From Limnanthes douglasii subsp. nivea (taxonomy: Eukaryota; Streptophyta; Magnoliopsida; Brassicales; Limnanthaceae): DNA of 64,000 nucleotides. Location: NCBI GenBank assembly GCA_036936605.1, contig JAUPFV010000002.1, forward strand, positions 124,976,376 to 125,040,375, given 5' to 3'. The first letter of the stretch is position 1. Each line of letters begins with the position of its first letter. Position numbers and translations under genes: made by a program. The notes beneath the pieces were generated by a model. The model saw only the letters and a program-made list of their open reading frames with translations. It ran no database searches and was not told the origin of the DNA. Of the stretch, positions 23,152 through 34,533 are shown one piece after another.

Positions 23152-25942
23152 ATGGAAAAAATGTTTCAGCTTTGGTTTGTTTGTAGTTTTGTATTGTTAT
23201 TTGTTTCTAGTAATGCTGCACCACAATATGTTTGTGATTCGGCACGGTTCGCGAACATGGGTTTGCATATGGTAGATTTTTCGTATTGCGATAAATCTCT
23301 ACCGTACGCAGTAAGGGCAAAAGATCTAGTCGGTAGAATGACTTTAACTGAGAAAGTTGCTCAAACCGGAGACAAAGCCACCGGAGTCGAAAGACTTGGT
23401 TTACCAGAGTATAAATGGTGGTCCGAAGCATTACACGGTGTGTCCAATGTTGGTCCGGGGACATATTTTGATTGGTCTATCCCTGGTGCAACAAGTTTCC
23501 CTAATGTCATTTCTACGGCTGCATCTTTTAATCAGTCTATGTGGAGAAAAATCGGAAAGGTATGTGGATTGTTTGTTGATGATTAACAATTTAGTTACTT
23601 GGGATACAAGTAATCTAGTAATGAGCTGATTAGTGTTTTTTTTGTTGTGTCAGGCCGTATCGACTGAAGCCAGAGGAATGTACAACGAAGGACGTTCTGG
23701 ACTGACATATTGGAGTCCAAACATAAATGTGGTTCGAGATCCGCGATGGGGAAGAACCTTGGAGACTCCGGGTGAAGATCCCTTTGTAGTTGGTACATAC
23801 GCAGTGAACTACGTTAGAGGTTTACAAGATGTCGAAGGAACAGAAAATGCCACCGATTTAAATTCCAGGCCGCTTAAGGTTTCAGCTTGTTGTAAGCATT
23901 ACACTGCCTATGATATTGATGCTTGGTTGGGAGTTGATCGATACCACTTCGATTCAAGGGTAATGACTTCCTTTTCTATATAAAAAGTCAGAGTTGTTAA
24001 TTATTTTGGTAATTAAAATCAATTTTGACTTTTCAGGTGGCTTCACAAGATATGGAAGAAACATTTCAACGACCATTTGAAATGTGTGTGAAAGAAGGAG
24101 ATGTCAGCAGTGTGATGTGTTCGTACAATCGTGTCAATGGTATTCCTACTTGCGCCGATCCACGACTTTTGAAACAGAAAATTAGAGGAGAGTGGGACTT
24201 ACATGGATATATAGTTTCCGATTGCGATTCTCTTGAAGTTATGGTTGACGGTCACAAATGGCTTGGGGACACCGGAGTTGATGCAGCCTCGCAAGCTCTA
24301 AAAGCAGGTTTGTTATTTCTAGTCATTCAAATTACTTCAATATGACACTTTTTTAGATTTTAAATTTTTATCTTTTCATATGTTAAGGATTGGATCTGGA
24401 CTGTGGATCGTACTACACGGACAATCTCGAACAAGCAGTGACTATTGGACAAGTGAGAGAGAGAGAGATTGACACTGCACTTGAGAATCTATATGTTGTG
24501 TTGATGAGAGTTGGTTTCTTTGATGGAAATCCGGCGTACGACACCCTTGGGAAGCAGAGTGTATGTTCTGAAGATCATATCGAGTTGGCTACGGAAGCAG
24601 CAAGGGAAGGGATTGTGCTTTTGAAGAATGATGATCAGATTTTGCCTTTGAGTTCCAACAAGGTCAAGAACCTTGCAGTTATTGGTCCACATGCCAATGC
24701 TACATATGCCATGATTGGAAACTATGCAGGTAGGTAACCAGAAAACAGCAAGACTATTTTATTATTAAATTGCAAGAATAAGCTAAATTGTTTTTTTTTC
24801 TTTTAATTCAGGTATTCCGTGCCGTATCATTCCACCACTTTATGGCTTGTCCATGATGGCTAATGTGACCTATGCAAAGGGTTGCAGTGATATTGCATGC
24901 AAAAATGATAAAATGATTTTCGAGGGGATAAAAGCAGCTCAAAATGCAGATGCTACTATCCTTTTTGTTGGTTTGGATCTGTCTTTTGAGGCTGAGAGTA
25001 ATGACAGAGTTAACCTCTTACTTCCTGGGTATCAAACTCAGCTCATTAACCAAGTTGCTGAAGCAGCTAGTGGTCCGGTTATTCTCGTGATCTTGTCTGC
25101 CGGCGGACTTGATATTTCGTTTGCAAAGAAGAATCCAAAGATCAAGGCCATTTTGTGGGCTGGTTACCCTGGAGAAGAAGGCGGTGCAGCCATTGCCGAT
25201 GTTATCTATGGAAAATATAATCCTGGTAATCCGGAAGTATAAAGTTTAGATTTTTACTTTTAGAAATGGATATAAAGTTTTCTGGTTTTAATTCTTTTGC
25301 TTTGTATTATTAGGTGGAAGACTCCCAGTGACGTGGTACGAAGCTGACTATGTTAATCAGCTACCGATGACTTCCCTTAAATTGAGGCCTGACAATGAAT
25401 TAGGTTACCCAGGAAGGACTTACAAATTCTTCACTGGACCGACTGTTTACCCGTTTGGTTATGGACTAAGTTACACACAGTTTAAATACGATCTTGCATC
25501 GACAAAGAAGATTCATAGTGTGAATATCAAGTTAAACAAACACCAACTCTGTCGCCATGTCAACTATACTCAATACACCGAAGGAGTGAGCGGTGATATT
25601 GCCTGCAATGCGGTGTTGGTTGATGATTTGAACTGTAATCACAAATTTGGGTTCAAGTTCTTGGTCAACAACGTTGGTACCGTTGACGGAAGTGAAGTGG
25701 TGATGGTGTATTCAAAGCCACCCGAATCGATAGATGGAACACATATCAAACAAGTGATTGGATTTGAGAAAGTAAATGTTGCAGCAGGAAAGAGCCAAGA
25801 AGTGAAATTTGTGTTTGATGTTTGCAAGAGTTTGGCAATTGTGGATGCAACTGCCTATAAGATTGTTCCTTCTGGTATTCACACCATTATGCTGGGAGAT
25901 AGTGGTGCTTCCATCTTAGTTAAAGTTAATTACATTCATTAG
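23152..25942 (+). CDS. GH3 beta-D-xylosidase / alpha-L-arabinofuranosidase, copy A
   Basis: Six exons join in frame to 789 residues: 23152-23559, 23654-23959, 24037-24307, 24388-24729, 24812-25225, 25314-25942. All introns are GT-AG. Residues 1-25 form a signal peptide (hydrophobic [12 protein letters not shown], cleavage after SNA). The N-terminal GH3 barrel has [49 protein letters not shown] and [14 protein letters not shown]. The nucleophile is Asp300 in YIVSDCDS; Glu504 in [12 protein letters not shown] is the likely acid/base. The C-terminal GH3 domain and fibronectin-III-like end follow ([19 protein letters not shown]). The length suits plant BXL enzymes (about 770). It should be secreted and release xylose/arabinose from wall polysaccharides; I cannot assign substrate preference. 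It appears intact. Confidence 0.93.
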
Positions 25943-26024
25943 ATTAGTTTATTTTGTTTGAACTGTGCGTATGCAGGATTTGTAATTTAAGGCAGCTTTG
26001 TTGTTCTAGGTTCTCAGTCAATTT

Positions 26025-26030
26025 AATAAA
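26025..26030 (+). terminator. Polyadenylation signal of beta-xylosidase A
   Basis: AATAAA 83 bases after the stop codon, in the context AATTTAATAAAAGAATG, conserved in copy B at 49805-49810. Confidence 0.7.
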
Positions 26031-26553
26031 AGAATGAATCTTGCACACTCTGGTTTAACTTGTTCAAGGAGCTAACTTCCTCCAAAGCCAACTAAAAATA
26101 ATCATTTGAATTTCAAGTAAGATTATAGATTATTTCAACTAAAAAGAGGTCGGTGGAAAAACCATTCTAGACATAAACAGATACAAGTTGTAGAGTTTAT
26201 TTATGTGTTCGAAGAATTTCTTGCCATTTAGTCAAATATGATCGAAGGAACTTTTTCAAGCTACCAAAGAACTTAAAGAGTCCTTCCGTATCTCAAAAAC
26301 TCAGCGTCAAATAGAAGGAAGTTTTGGACTTTTAAAGCAGGCCACAAATCTACTCAAAATTCAGATTATCATTTTAAAAGCCTAATATTGATGGGATAAA
26401 AATAACTTGCGAGTAAACCAATGGCATACTCACTTGTCTTTTCAATGTACCAGCGGTTTGAAGAGTTCCTACTTCAGTTGTTTGTCGAACAACCTAAGAT
26501 CCAATTTAGAAAGTTAGAAACGCATACAACAAGGGTTATTGAGTAAGTCCAAG

Positions 26554-27067
26554 TGAAAACTTGGAAAACTTTTGGTGAAAGAAAAGGGAATAATGTTTAA
26601 GTGATATCGAAAAATGTTTTTGTTTAATTCTCGATATCTTTTCATTCTGTTTGCAGGTAGGTATATATATATATATATATATAAATTAAAAGATTACCAG
26701 ATAAAGAATCGAAGGCTAGGTTGTTACGCATTCATCTAGGAATGAAATCTTTTTTGTTAGTACACATGTAGCTGTAAATCTATTTTTGTATAACACACAT
26801 GAGAGAGAGGGGTAGACGATGAAGTGTAATTGAACCAGACTTTTAAGGCCTTTTATTTCAGGTTGGGTTCAATTTAAAGTTCTTGATCTGGTTTTATTTT
26901 GTTGGGCTCAGGTCTGCCAAGGAAGGCCTATGGTATAAAATACTTATGGAAGTAACCCTAAGTACTTTCCCTTAGTTGGAGACTTTGTCTCTTCACCCTT
27001 TTCCTTCACGGTTTTTTTGAAACCATTGAAAGAGTTTCTTGTGCTTTCAGTCGATTTTTATTTCTCA
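26554..27067 (-). repeat. Copia 3' LTR (left on the plus strand)
   Basis: It begins TGAAAACTTGG and ends TTATTTCTCA. It matches 31569-32103 with substitutions and indels, including an (AT)n tract at about 26659-26680. A purine-rich tract (minus strand GATGGGATA) adjoins it on the inside. Confidence 0.85.
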
Positions 27068-27119
27068 TATCCCATCAAACGCAGGATGGAGTCATTCAAT
27101 CCGAGTTTGTCTTGCAAGA

Positions 27120-29119
27120 AAAGGAATCGACTTTGGCTGAGGGGTTTCGTAAGTAGATCAACAATCTGATCGTGAGACAGTACGTAACGAATGTCAAGAT
27201 CTCCACGAAGAACTTGATCCCTCACAAAGTGGACATCGAGCTCAATATGTTTTGTACGGGCATGAAAAACAGGAGTCGAAGCGAGAGAGCTAGCACCTAA
27301 ATTATCGCACCAAATTACTGGTGATCCGGAAATTGGAAAATTAAGTTCCTTTAAGAGAGAGCATAGCCAGATTAGCTCCGCGGAGAGATTTTCCAGTGCA
27401 CGATACTCAGATTAAGTACTGGATCGTGCTACAACATGCTGTTTATTGGAGGACCATGATACAAGGGTGTCCCCAAAGAACACACACTATCCACCAATGG
27501 AGCGGCGATCGTCAAGAGACGACGCCCAGTCATCATCTGTGAATCCCTTCAAAAATAGCTCGAGACTGGGTTTGATATGGAGTCCCAGTGACACAGTGCC
27601 AGATAAGTAGCGACATACTCGTTTTACTGCATGTAGATGAACATATGTAGGATTTTGTTGGAACTGACTTGGTTTATTTACAACATATGCAATGTCTACT
27701 CGTGTGTGAAGGAGATATTGAAGTGAGCCTAATATGCTCCTGTATTGTGTAGGTTGCAGTAAGGGTTCACCATCACAGAGGGAGAGAGTTGGTGTAACAC
27801 ACATAGGAGTGACACAAGCATTTGCATTGGTAAGTCCCACTGTTTTTAACAAGATGCGAATATATTGTTGTTGAGATAGGTGAAAACCGAAAGCATCCTT
27901 GAACACTTTATACCCATAAAATAGTGTAGATCGCCTAAGTCTTTTAGGGAAAATGTAGAGTTGAGTCTGTTGATGAACCTTTATAGGTGAAAAGGCTAAT
28001 TCCCTGTGATGATGATGTCATCAACATAAACCAATGGTATGATGATGAGCTGACTTGACCGGTAGAAAAACATAGAAACATCAACTTTAGAATTCTGGAA
28101 ACCCCACCGAATTAAAATGTCTTTCAAATTTGAGTACCAGGCTGTTGGGGCTTGATTGAGCCCATACAGAGCCTTATGAAGTTGACACACATGAGATGGC
28201 ATGGTAGAGTCTTCAAAACCATTTGGCTATTTCATGAAGACAGTCTATGTTAGTTCACCATTTAGGAACACATTATTTATATCAAGCTGCTTGACCACCC
28301 AATCTTTTGACACTGCCAAAGTTAGGATGAGTCTGATGGTGGAGGCTTTAATCACTGGACTAAAAGTCTTCGTGAAGTCCACATCAGGGTTTGATGAAAG
28401 ACCTTTTCCACCAGTCTGGATTTGTGACACTGAACTGTCCTATTTGCATTGTATTTAATCTTATAGACCCACTTGTTACCAACTAAATTCATGGTAGGAG
28501 CCCAAGGGACCAGAGACCAGGTCTTGTTGTGTACTAGAGCATTAAACTCAGCCTGCATAGCCTTAAACCAAACAGAATTAGTAACTGTATGAGAAAACTT
28601 AGTTGGCTTTTTGGAAACCCTTGTTGCAGTAGTAGTAAGACCTAGAAACAGACGATTAGGTTTACTGACCCCATTATTAAACCTTGTTATCATAGAATGT
28701 GTGTTTGGGAATTGTGGTAGTGTAGGTTTTGGTTGTTCAGATGTAATATGTGGCTTTTTGATTGACTCTGTAATATGTGGTTTGTTGATTGATGATGTGG
28801 TTGTATGTTCAGTGATAGGTGTGATGAGGGAATGATGTTGTGTGTTAGGATTGTGTGATGTGTCTGTATGAGATGATGATTGAGAACATGGTAAGGTAAT
28901 CTCAGGTTCTTGAAAGGTGTTTGTGTGATGAGTCATTCTGTTTGTGTCTGTTTGTGTCTGTTTGTGCTGATGACTGTGATTTAGGGTGTTCTGTATGTTT
29001 AGGGAGTAGGTGTAAAGATGAGGTGTTAGAGAGATGATAGCTTGAGGAGACCAAATTAGGCATATGAGTTGGATGAGATAGATCAGATATAGCAAAACCA
29101 AGATTAAAGGTAGTCTCAC
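27120..29119 (-). pseudogene. Copia reverse transcriptase and RNase H
   Basis: On the minus strand RT starts at about 28600 with WFKAMQAEFNALVHNKTWSL. It continues through [15 protein letters not shown] and [14 protein letters not shown] (28245-28430), then LHKALYGLNQAPTAWY and the catalytic LVYVDDIIITGN (27996-28202). The connection domain and RNase H start follow at 27906-27487 with YRSILGSLQYL, RPDIAY-like RVDIAY, and FTDDDWASSLDDRRS. The frames change several times. Bases 29119-28620 encode the low-complexity linker typical between integrase and RT. Confidence 0.88.
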
Positions 29120-29229
29120 AGATTGACTTAGGCTGTTTAAGATTTAGAAAACCAGTTTGAAAAGGGAATTGTGATTCATTGAGAACAACATGTCTGGAGA
29201 TATAGACCCTACTAGTTGAACTAAGGCAA

Positions 29230-30930
29230 TTTATACCCTTTGTGATTGTCACTGTAGCCTAGGAAAACACATCGAGTTGAGTGAAAAGCAAACTTGTGAG
29301 TTTGATAGGGTCTCAAACAAGGAAACCATCACAACCAAAAACCTTAAGGAAAGTGTAGTTTAGTTTGAGATGAAAGAAAGTTTCAAAAGATGAAAGATTA
29401 CTTAGGATATGTGTAGGTAATCTGTTAATTAGATAGGCAGCAGTGAGGAAAGCCTTTGGCCAGTAAGAAAAGAGGACATTTGATTAAGCTAGCAAGGTGA
29501 GCCCTATTTCAACTAGATGCATGTGCTTCTTCTCAGCTCTGCTATTTTGGGCAGAGGTGTGAGGACAGGAAATTCTAAGCTGAATACCACATTCTTTAGC
29601 AAAATGAACAAATGACCTAAATTCCCCACCCCAATCAGACTAGAGAGCTTTGATTTTGGTGTTCAATTGATTTTCAACAAATGTTTTCAGAAATTTAAAA
29701 ATGCTTAAAGCTTGTCCTTCATGTTTTAGAGGGTAAAGCCAAGTGAAACTTGAGTAATCATCCACAAACACAATGTAATATTTGAAACCAATTTTAGAGA
29801 GAGTAGGAGATGATTCCTATAGATCTGAATGGATTAGTTCTATGGCATGCTTAGAGTGAAAATCAGATCTGGTGTAGGGTAAGGAATGAGACATCCCAAG
29901 TTGACATGATTCAAAAAATACATTTTCATTTGTTAAAATAGAAGAAAAGTTACATTGTTCTAACACAACAACTAGTGTTTTATTTGAAGGGTGGCCAAGT
30001 ATCTTGTTCCATTCTTCTTTTAGGGAAACAGAAGAACTAGAAATAGATTGACTATGACGTAAGCTAGAAGCTGGAAAAACCTTTGGAGACAAACTCGAAC
30101 ATTTAACATTGGTCTTGTTATTATTATTGAGTGTATCTAACTGATAAAAACCTTTCTTAGTTATCCCAGTAAGCATCACCATCCTTGTTCTATTGTCCTT
30201 GATAAAATAATAGTTCTTGTGAAATTCCAAATAAATAGGATTATGTAAGGAAAGATGATGAACAGATATAAGATTCTTTTTAATTTTAGGAACATGTAGG
30301 ACATTTTGTAGTGAAAGTGGTTTATTTGTTGATGTTTTTAGGTCAGTTGTACTTATATGTTGTATTATAAGTCTTTTTCCACTACCTACAACAATATATT
30401 TCTTACCAGAGTACTCAGTTTTCTGAGTCATGAGATTAAGAGACCCTGTCACATGATGACTTTCTCCATTGTCCAAGAACCATGCATTGTCTTCGGGTGA
30501 ATTTTGGGTGACCACATAGGCTCTTTGGTCTTGTGTTTGTTTGTCCTGAGGTGCAGGAATAGTCCCCATCACACTGTGATCATCTATATAATAGAAATAA
30601 GGACCCGAGGGTCCATAGAGACCACATATTTGACATGTTGGTCTGTTTAGAGTGGTGTATCTGCCACTTCTACCACCCCTATAGGTAAATCTGCCTCGTT
30701 AATAGTTGTTTCTCCCTCTGCTAAGCCTGCCTTGTCTTTTGTATGAATTCTGACCTCTGTAATTGTTGAAGTTGTTGTTTCTGTGTTTGTTAACTCCTCT
30801 GAAGGTTGTTGTTGCTATGTTTAGGCTTGCTAAGTTATGAGTAGCCTTGTTCAACTAGATCAGTCTATTCTCAACGTTAGGAGGTAGACTGTAAGTCAAA
30901 CCAGTTGTACACTTCCCTTTTTGCCAAACT
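29230..30930 (-). pseudogene. Copia zinc knuckle, protease, GAG-pre-integrase and integrase
   Basis: A half-lost zinc knuckle (CQICGLYGP, with proline where histidine is expected) lies near 30640. Protease follows with WFLDNGESHHVTG at about 30450; the catalytic triplet DSG has become DNG. The GAG-pre-integrase domain (VLHVPKIKKNLISV, then ILGHPSNKTL) runs to about 29990. Integrase core remnants, with Asp/Glu-bearing segments in other frames, run to 29230. Function is lost. Confidence 0.82.
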
Positions 30931-30948
30931 GACAACAATGGGAGTGTA

Positions 30949-31539
30949 TTATGAGTCTAACCTAGCCAGAATATGAGAGACAAGATGATCAAAAGGTAGA
31001 GGTGACCCTGTTAAAACAAGATTATCAACAATATTCTTTATCTTGTTGAGGTAGTCCTCCATGGAACTGCCTTCTTTTTGAGTTTTCTGAAACTCAGATC
31101 TAAGAAGCATTATTCTAGATCTTGTTTGTGAGCCAGTTAGTCTCACAACACCATCTCGTAAGCCCTTTTCAGTCTCCTCTTCCATCAAGTGGAATGCAAT
31201 TTTTGGGGTCATGGTGTTAAACAGGAAACCCATAAGAAGTTGCTATTTCCTTATCCATTCCTTATAGGCATGATTCCTAACACTGTTACCATCCTCATCA
31301 ATTACATGTTTTGGAGGACATAGTTCTTCTCCAGTGATAAAATCCTCTAGGTCATTTTCTCTTATCACTGGTAAGACCATAGTCTTCCAGAACATAAATT
31401 TGTTTCTATATAACCTGATAGAGGTATAAGCAGACATTATGTTCATCTTCAGGTGGCTGCTTCCATCACTGAGGATGTCAACAGAGTAAGGAGTTGTGAC
31501 ATATGTTTCAGAGGATAAAGGTGAGTCACTGTTTGCCAT
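30949..31539 (-). pseudogene. Copia gag (UBN2-type)
   Basis: Two minus-strand frames: 31539-31243, beginning MANSDSPLSS with LYRNKFMFWKTMVLPVI, and 31233-30949 with LRDGVVRLTGSQTRSRIMLL and MEDYLNKIKNIVDNLVL. The latter is the UBN2/Retrotran_gag region of plant copia gag. A stop separates the two. The start lies about 30 bases inside the primer-binding site, the expected place. Confidence 0.85.
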
Positions 31540-31568
31540 TTTTCAAGAAGGTTGGCTCTGATACCAAG

Positions 31569-32103
31569 TGAAAACTTGGAAGATTTTTGGTGAAAGAAAA
31601 GAGAGTAATGTTTGAATGATAAGGAAAGTATTTTTCTATTTAATTCTCACTATCTTTTCATTCTGTTTGCAAGTGTATATATACAAGATTACAAAATAAA
31701 GAATCCAAGGCTAGGTTGTTACGAATTGGGAGAGTCACCTAGCAATGGAATCTTTTTTGTTAGTACACATGTAATAGTTGTAAATCTGTTTTTGTATAAC
31801 AGACATGAGAGAGAGGTAGACGATGAAGTGTAATTGAACCAGGCTTTTAAGGACTTTTATTTCATGTTAGGTTCAATTTAAAGTTCTTGATCTGGTCTTA
31901 TTTTGTTGGGCTCGGGTCTGCCAAGGAAGGCCCATGGTATAAAATACTTAAGGAAGTAACCCTAAGTACTTTCTCTTAGTTGGAGACTTCACCTTCTCCT
32001 TTACGATTCTCTGAATCAAAGCCCTGAACCTCTTCAATCCCTTTCTTTCTGCCAGAAACCATTGAAATAGTTTTTTGTGCTTTCTTTCAATTTTTATTTA
32101 TCA
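31569..32103 (-). repeat. Copia 5' LTR (right on the plus strand)
   Basis: It starts TGAAAACTTGGAAG and ends TTTATTTATCA. It pairs with 26554-27067. The internal flank GGCTCTGATACCA is the primer-binding site in reverse. Confidence 0.87.
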
Positions 32104-32986
32104 TAGTCGAGTTTCAATGCCATATTACGTGTTTTGAGCGTTCAATAGCCGGATCCGTCTCGTCCATCTTTTAGGTTACAACATAGAAAAGCTCTTGATT
32201 TGATATAACTCTATATGGAAAGATGAATAAAACGATTATCAGTCACATAGATAGTTGATGTTATTGGCGTAGCCATTATTTCATCCTTCCGGGGTCCTAG
32301 TTATTGTCCAAAAATAAAATAGCAGAAAATAGATTTCCTTAGGTTTTTATGCGCCATGTATGATTTTTTTTGGTTTGTTTAGTTAACTAGTGTTTTTTGT
32401 ATTCATGAATCCATTATGTATTGGTTTTTTTCTTCAATATTTTGTCAATCTATAATCATGAGCACACCAAGGTTGTCGGGCTTTGTGACGCTGCCTCACA
32501 TTTAGGTCTTTTTATCGTAGTCTTTTTTTACTTATCTTGACACGTCTTTGATTGTGTTGAGATCTCTAGGAGTCGAGAGACGACAAATCTATGATATAGT
32601 CAATGTTCTTGAAAGTGTTGGAGTAAGAATATTTTCCTTTATAAATTGGATTCATGTATATGTTGGATTTTCGAATTTAACATACTTAGGTCAGTGTTGA
32701 AATTAGGTTCTTATTAAAGGGAAAAAACAGTATACATGGAAAGGTTTTAAAGCAATCCCTGAAATTTTCTAATAAAGATATGCAATCTTCTAAGTTAACC
32801 GTATTTATATTTATTAACTTACTTAGTTTCATGTTTAATTATATTTTTCTTTCTTCATCTGAAATTTCAACAATGGCTTTGAGAATGTGGTGTGATTTTA
32901 CACATATCAATTCATTTTCATCAAACAATTAAATCTTTAATAACACTTTCCATATAAACTTCAGAAAATTTGGTACTTTTTTTTAC

Positions 32987-33720
32987 CTAAAAGATCTTTG
33001 CTACAGGATCAAACGAATAAGAAAGCTTGTGAAAAATCCATATTGACTTTGTAAGTTCTAAAAACTCCTGATAAAATGATGTTCTTGGGTGTCCACCTCC
33101 CATTATATAATTTCGTTGATCTAAGTTTCCAAAAAATGAAGCTTCTATTTTTGGGTGAATAACAACTAGGTACTTTTTCCCTAGAGTGTCTAAGGGATCC
33201 ATCTCCTTGAGAGTAGTAAACTCGTGGATGAAACTTTCTTTACTATCATTTTGATTCTACGGAGAAATTTCCATGCTGAAATTCAGCAAATATTCTTTGA
33301 CGTATATAGGATTCAAACGTGTATATCTTGTGTGCTTTTTTGGCATATATAATATCAGGTTCGATTGAATTGACAACATCATCAAGATCCCACCCAACAG
33401 CTTTTATCATGTTTATTAATGGTTTTAAAAAATCATGAATGGCTCTAGAAGCAGCTTCGAAAGTTGATGTGAAGAGATCATGAGTTAAATTAAAGAGAAA
33501 ATCTCTGTTTTCTTGTTTGAAACTATCTGATTTTTTTGTTGACAAGCCCCGAAGCTTTAGATTATTTTCAAGTCATGCTCGTTTCTGGCTTACATCTTCA
33601 ATCTGTTGCTACAATTGAAAAACCTTGGAATCTTTGTTCTCAATTTCCGACTGAAATTTCTTCAACATAACCTCGTAGGTTTTAAGCAGGCTCTGTTGTT
33701 CTTGACGGCTGCTTTTGGGT
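32987..33720 (-). pseudogene. GIL1/IRKI-like (DUF641) pseudogene
   Basis: The minus strand reads from 33720: SRQEQQSLLKTYEVMLKKF, then a coiled-coil segment to about 33550, then FTSTFEAASRAIHDFLKPLI and GWDLDDVVNSIEPDI (33545-33246). After a frame change comes KYLVVIHPKIEASFFGNLDQ and MGGGHPRTSFYQEFLELTKS (33202-32987). These are signature stretches of the DUF641 family (GRAVITROPIC IN THE LIGHT 1 and IRK-interacting protein), which act in light/gravity responses. In-frame TAG at 33609-33611 and TGA at 33573-33575, plus a frameshift near 33240, show decay. The 5' end is missing. It may have been captured by the hAT-like element. Confidence 0.8.
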
Positions 33721-33955
33721 TATTATCTCTGTAATGAGCTCTGATATATTCAAGAACATGTTGGAAGCGACGACTTCTTTTGGGTTATTATCTCTCTAAT
33801 GAGCTCTGATATGGTCAAGAACCTGTTGGACAGTTTTAAGCAAGCTCTGTTGTTCTTGACGGCTGGTTTTGGGTTATTATCTCTGTAATGAGCTCTGATA
33901 TAGTCAAGAACATGTTGGAAACGACGAATGATTTTGGGTTATTATCTGAACTTGT
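33660..33955. repeat. Direct repeats of TTTTGGGTTATTATCTCTG-type units
   Basis: GGTTATTATCTCTNTAATGAGCTCTGATAT occurs three times (about 33717, 33782 and 33862). TTTTAAGCARGCTCTGTTGTTCTTGACGGCTG occurs twice (about 33680 and 33832). CAAGAACATGTTGGAARCGACGA also occurs twice. The units are interleaved, suggesting two rounds of local duplication. Confidence 0.88.
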
Positions 33956-34533
33956 TGCTAAAATAAAGTAAAAAATGAGTAACAGCTGAGGTATGAACCC
34001 AAGACCTTTAGATTCTTACCTCAGCCTTTTCCATTGAGATATGATAGATCTTAGTAGTTTGTAAGTTTATTAAAAATATTTAGATAAATTCGTGGGTCTC
34101 TGGGCATCCATAGACCCCACCGTGGCTCCGCTTATGGTTGATGTGACACTGAAAATTCCATATAGCTAGAGTTAAGATTTCACATGAAGCGACTTGAACA
34201 CCGTCATTGGTTGTAGTTTCACTAGGTCCAGCTCCAATATCAAAAAGCTCGACTTTCTTATCAACAGTAGACAAATACCTGGAATTAGGTCACAACAAAA
34301 AAGCTAAACTTGAGTTCCAGACTACACAAAGATTAGTTCGAAAATAACTTGTGAGTAAACTAATGTCATACACACTTGTCCTTTCAATCTTAGCCTTTTA
34401 CAATCATGATCTTCAAATACACAACTAAAAAAATCTGCTTTTCTCTGTAAAAACCACAACGAAAAGAATAAAATCACTAGAAATTCTGCCTTTGACAGTA
34501 AAACCAACTACAAATTCAATTTGAATTATAAGA

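Larger units (their letters stand above)
26554..32103 (-). mobile_element. Ty1/copia LTR retrotransposon, degenerate, inserted in the NPSN13 pseudogene
   Basis: Two LTRs of about 515 and 535 bases (26554-27067 and 31569-32103) flank a minus-strand gag-pol. Next to the right LTR the minus strand reads TGGTATCAGAGCC, the initiator-Met tRNA primer-binding site usual for plant copia elements. The flanks are continuous NPSN13 intron 6 sequence: GAGTAAGTC on the left and AGTCGAGTTTCAATG on the right. A four-base AGTC target duplication is visible. The coding part is broken by many stops, so the copy is non-autonomous. Confidence 0.92.
32262..34136. mobile_element. hAT-like non-autonomous insertion (1.9 kb)
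   Basis: The insert is flanked by GTTGATGT (32254-32261 and 34137-34144), an 8-bp target duplication; the intact gene at about 51252 has a single copy. The ends are imperfect inverted repeats: left TATTGGCGTAGCC, right (reverse) CATAAGCGGAGCC, like the CAGTGGCGGAGCC ends of plant hAT elements. An 8-bp duplication is typical of hAT. No transposase is present; inside is a GIL1-like pseudogene. Confidence 0.7.

Noticed and set aside
23207..23464. Open antisense frames across the beta-xylosidase exons (also 46985-47242, 23595-23798, 47373-47576)
   Set aside because: They mirror strongly conserved GH3 codons on the plus strand, have no own motifs and appear identically in both copies because the exons do.
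28352..29252. A separate Ser/Thr/His-rich secreted-looking protein on the minus strand
   Set aside because: It is the low-complexity linker between copia integrase and RT; RT motifs begin in the same frame.
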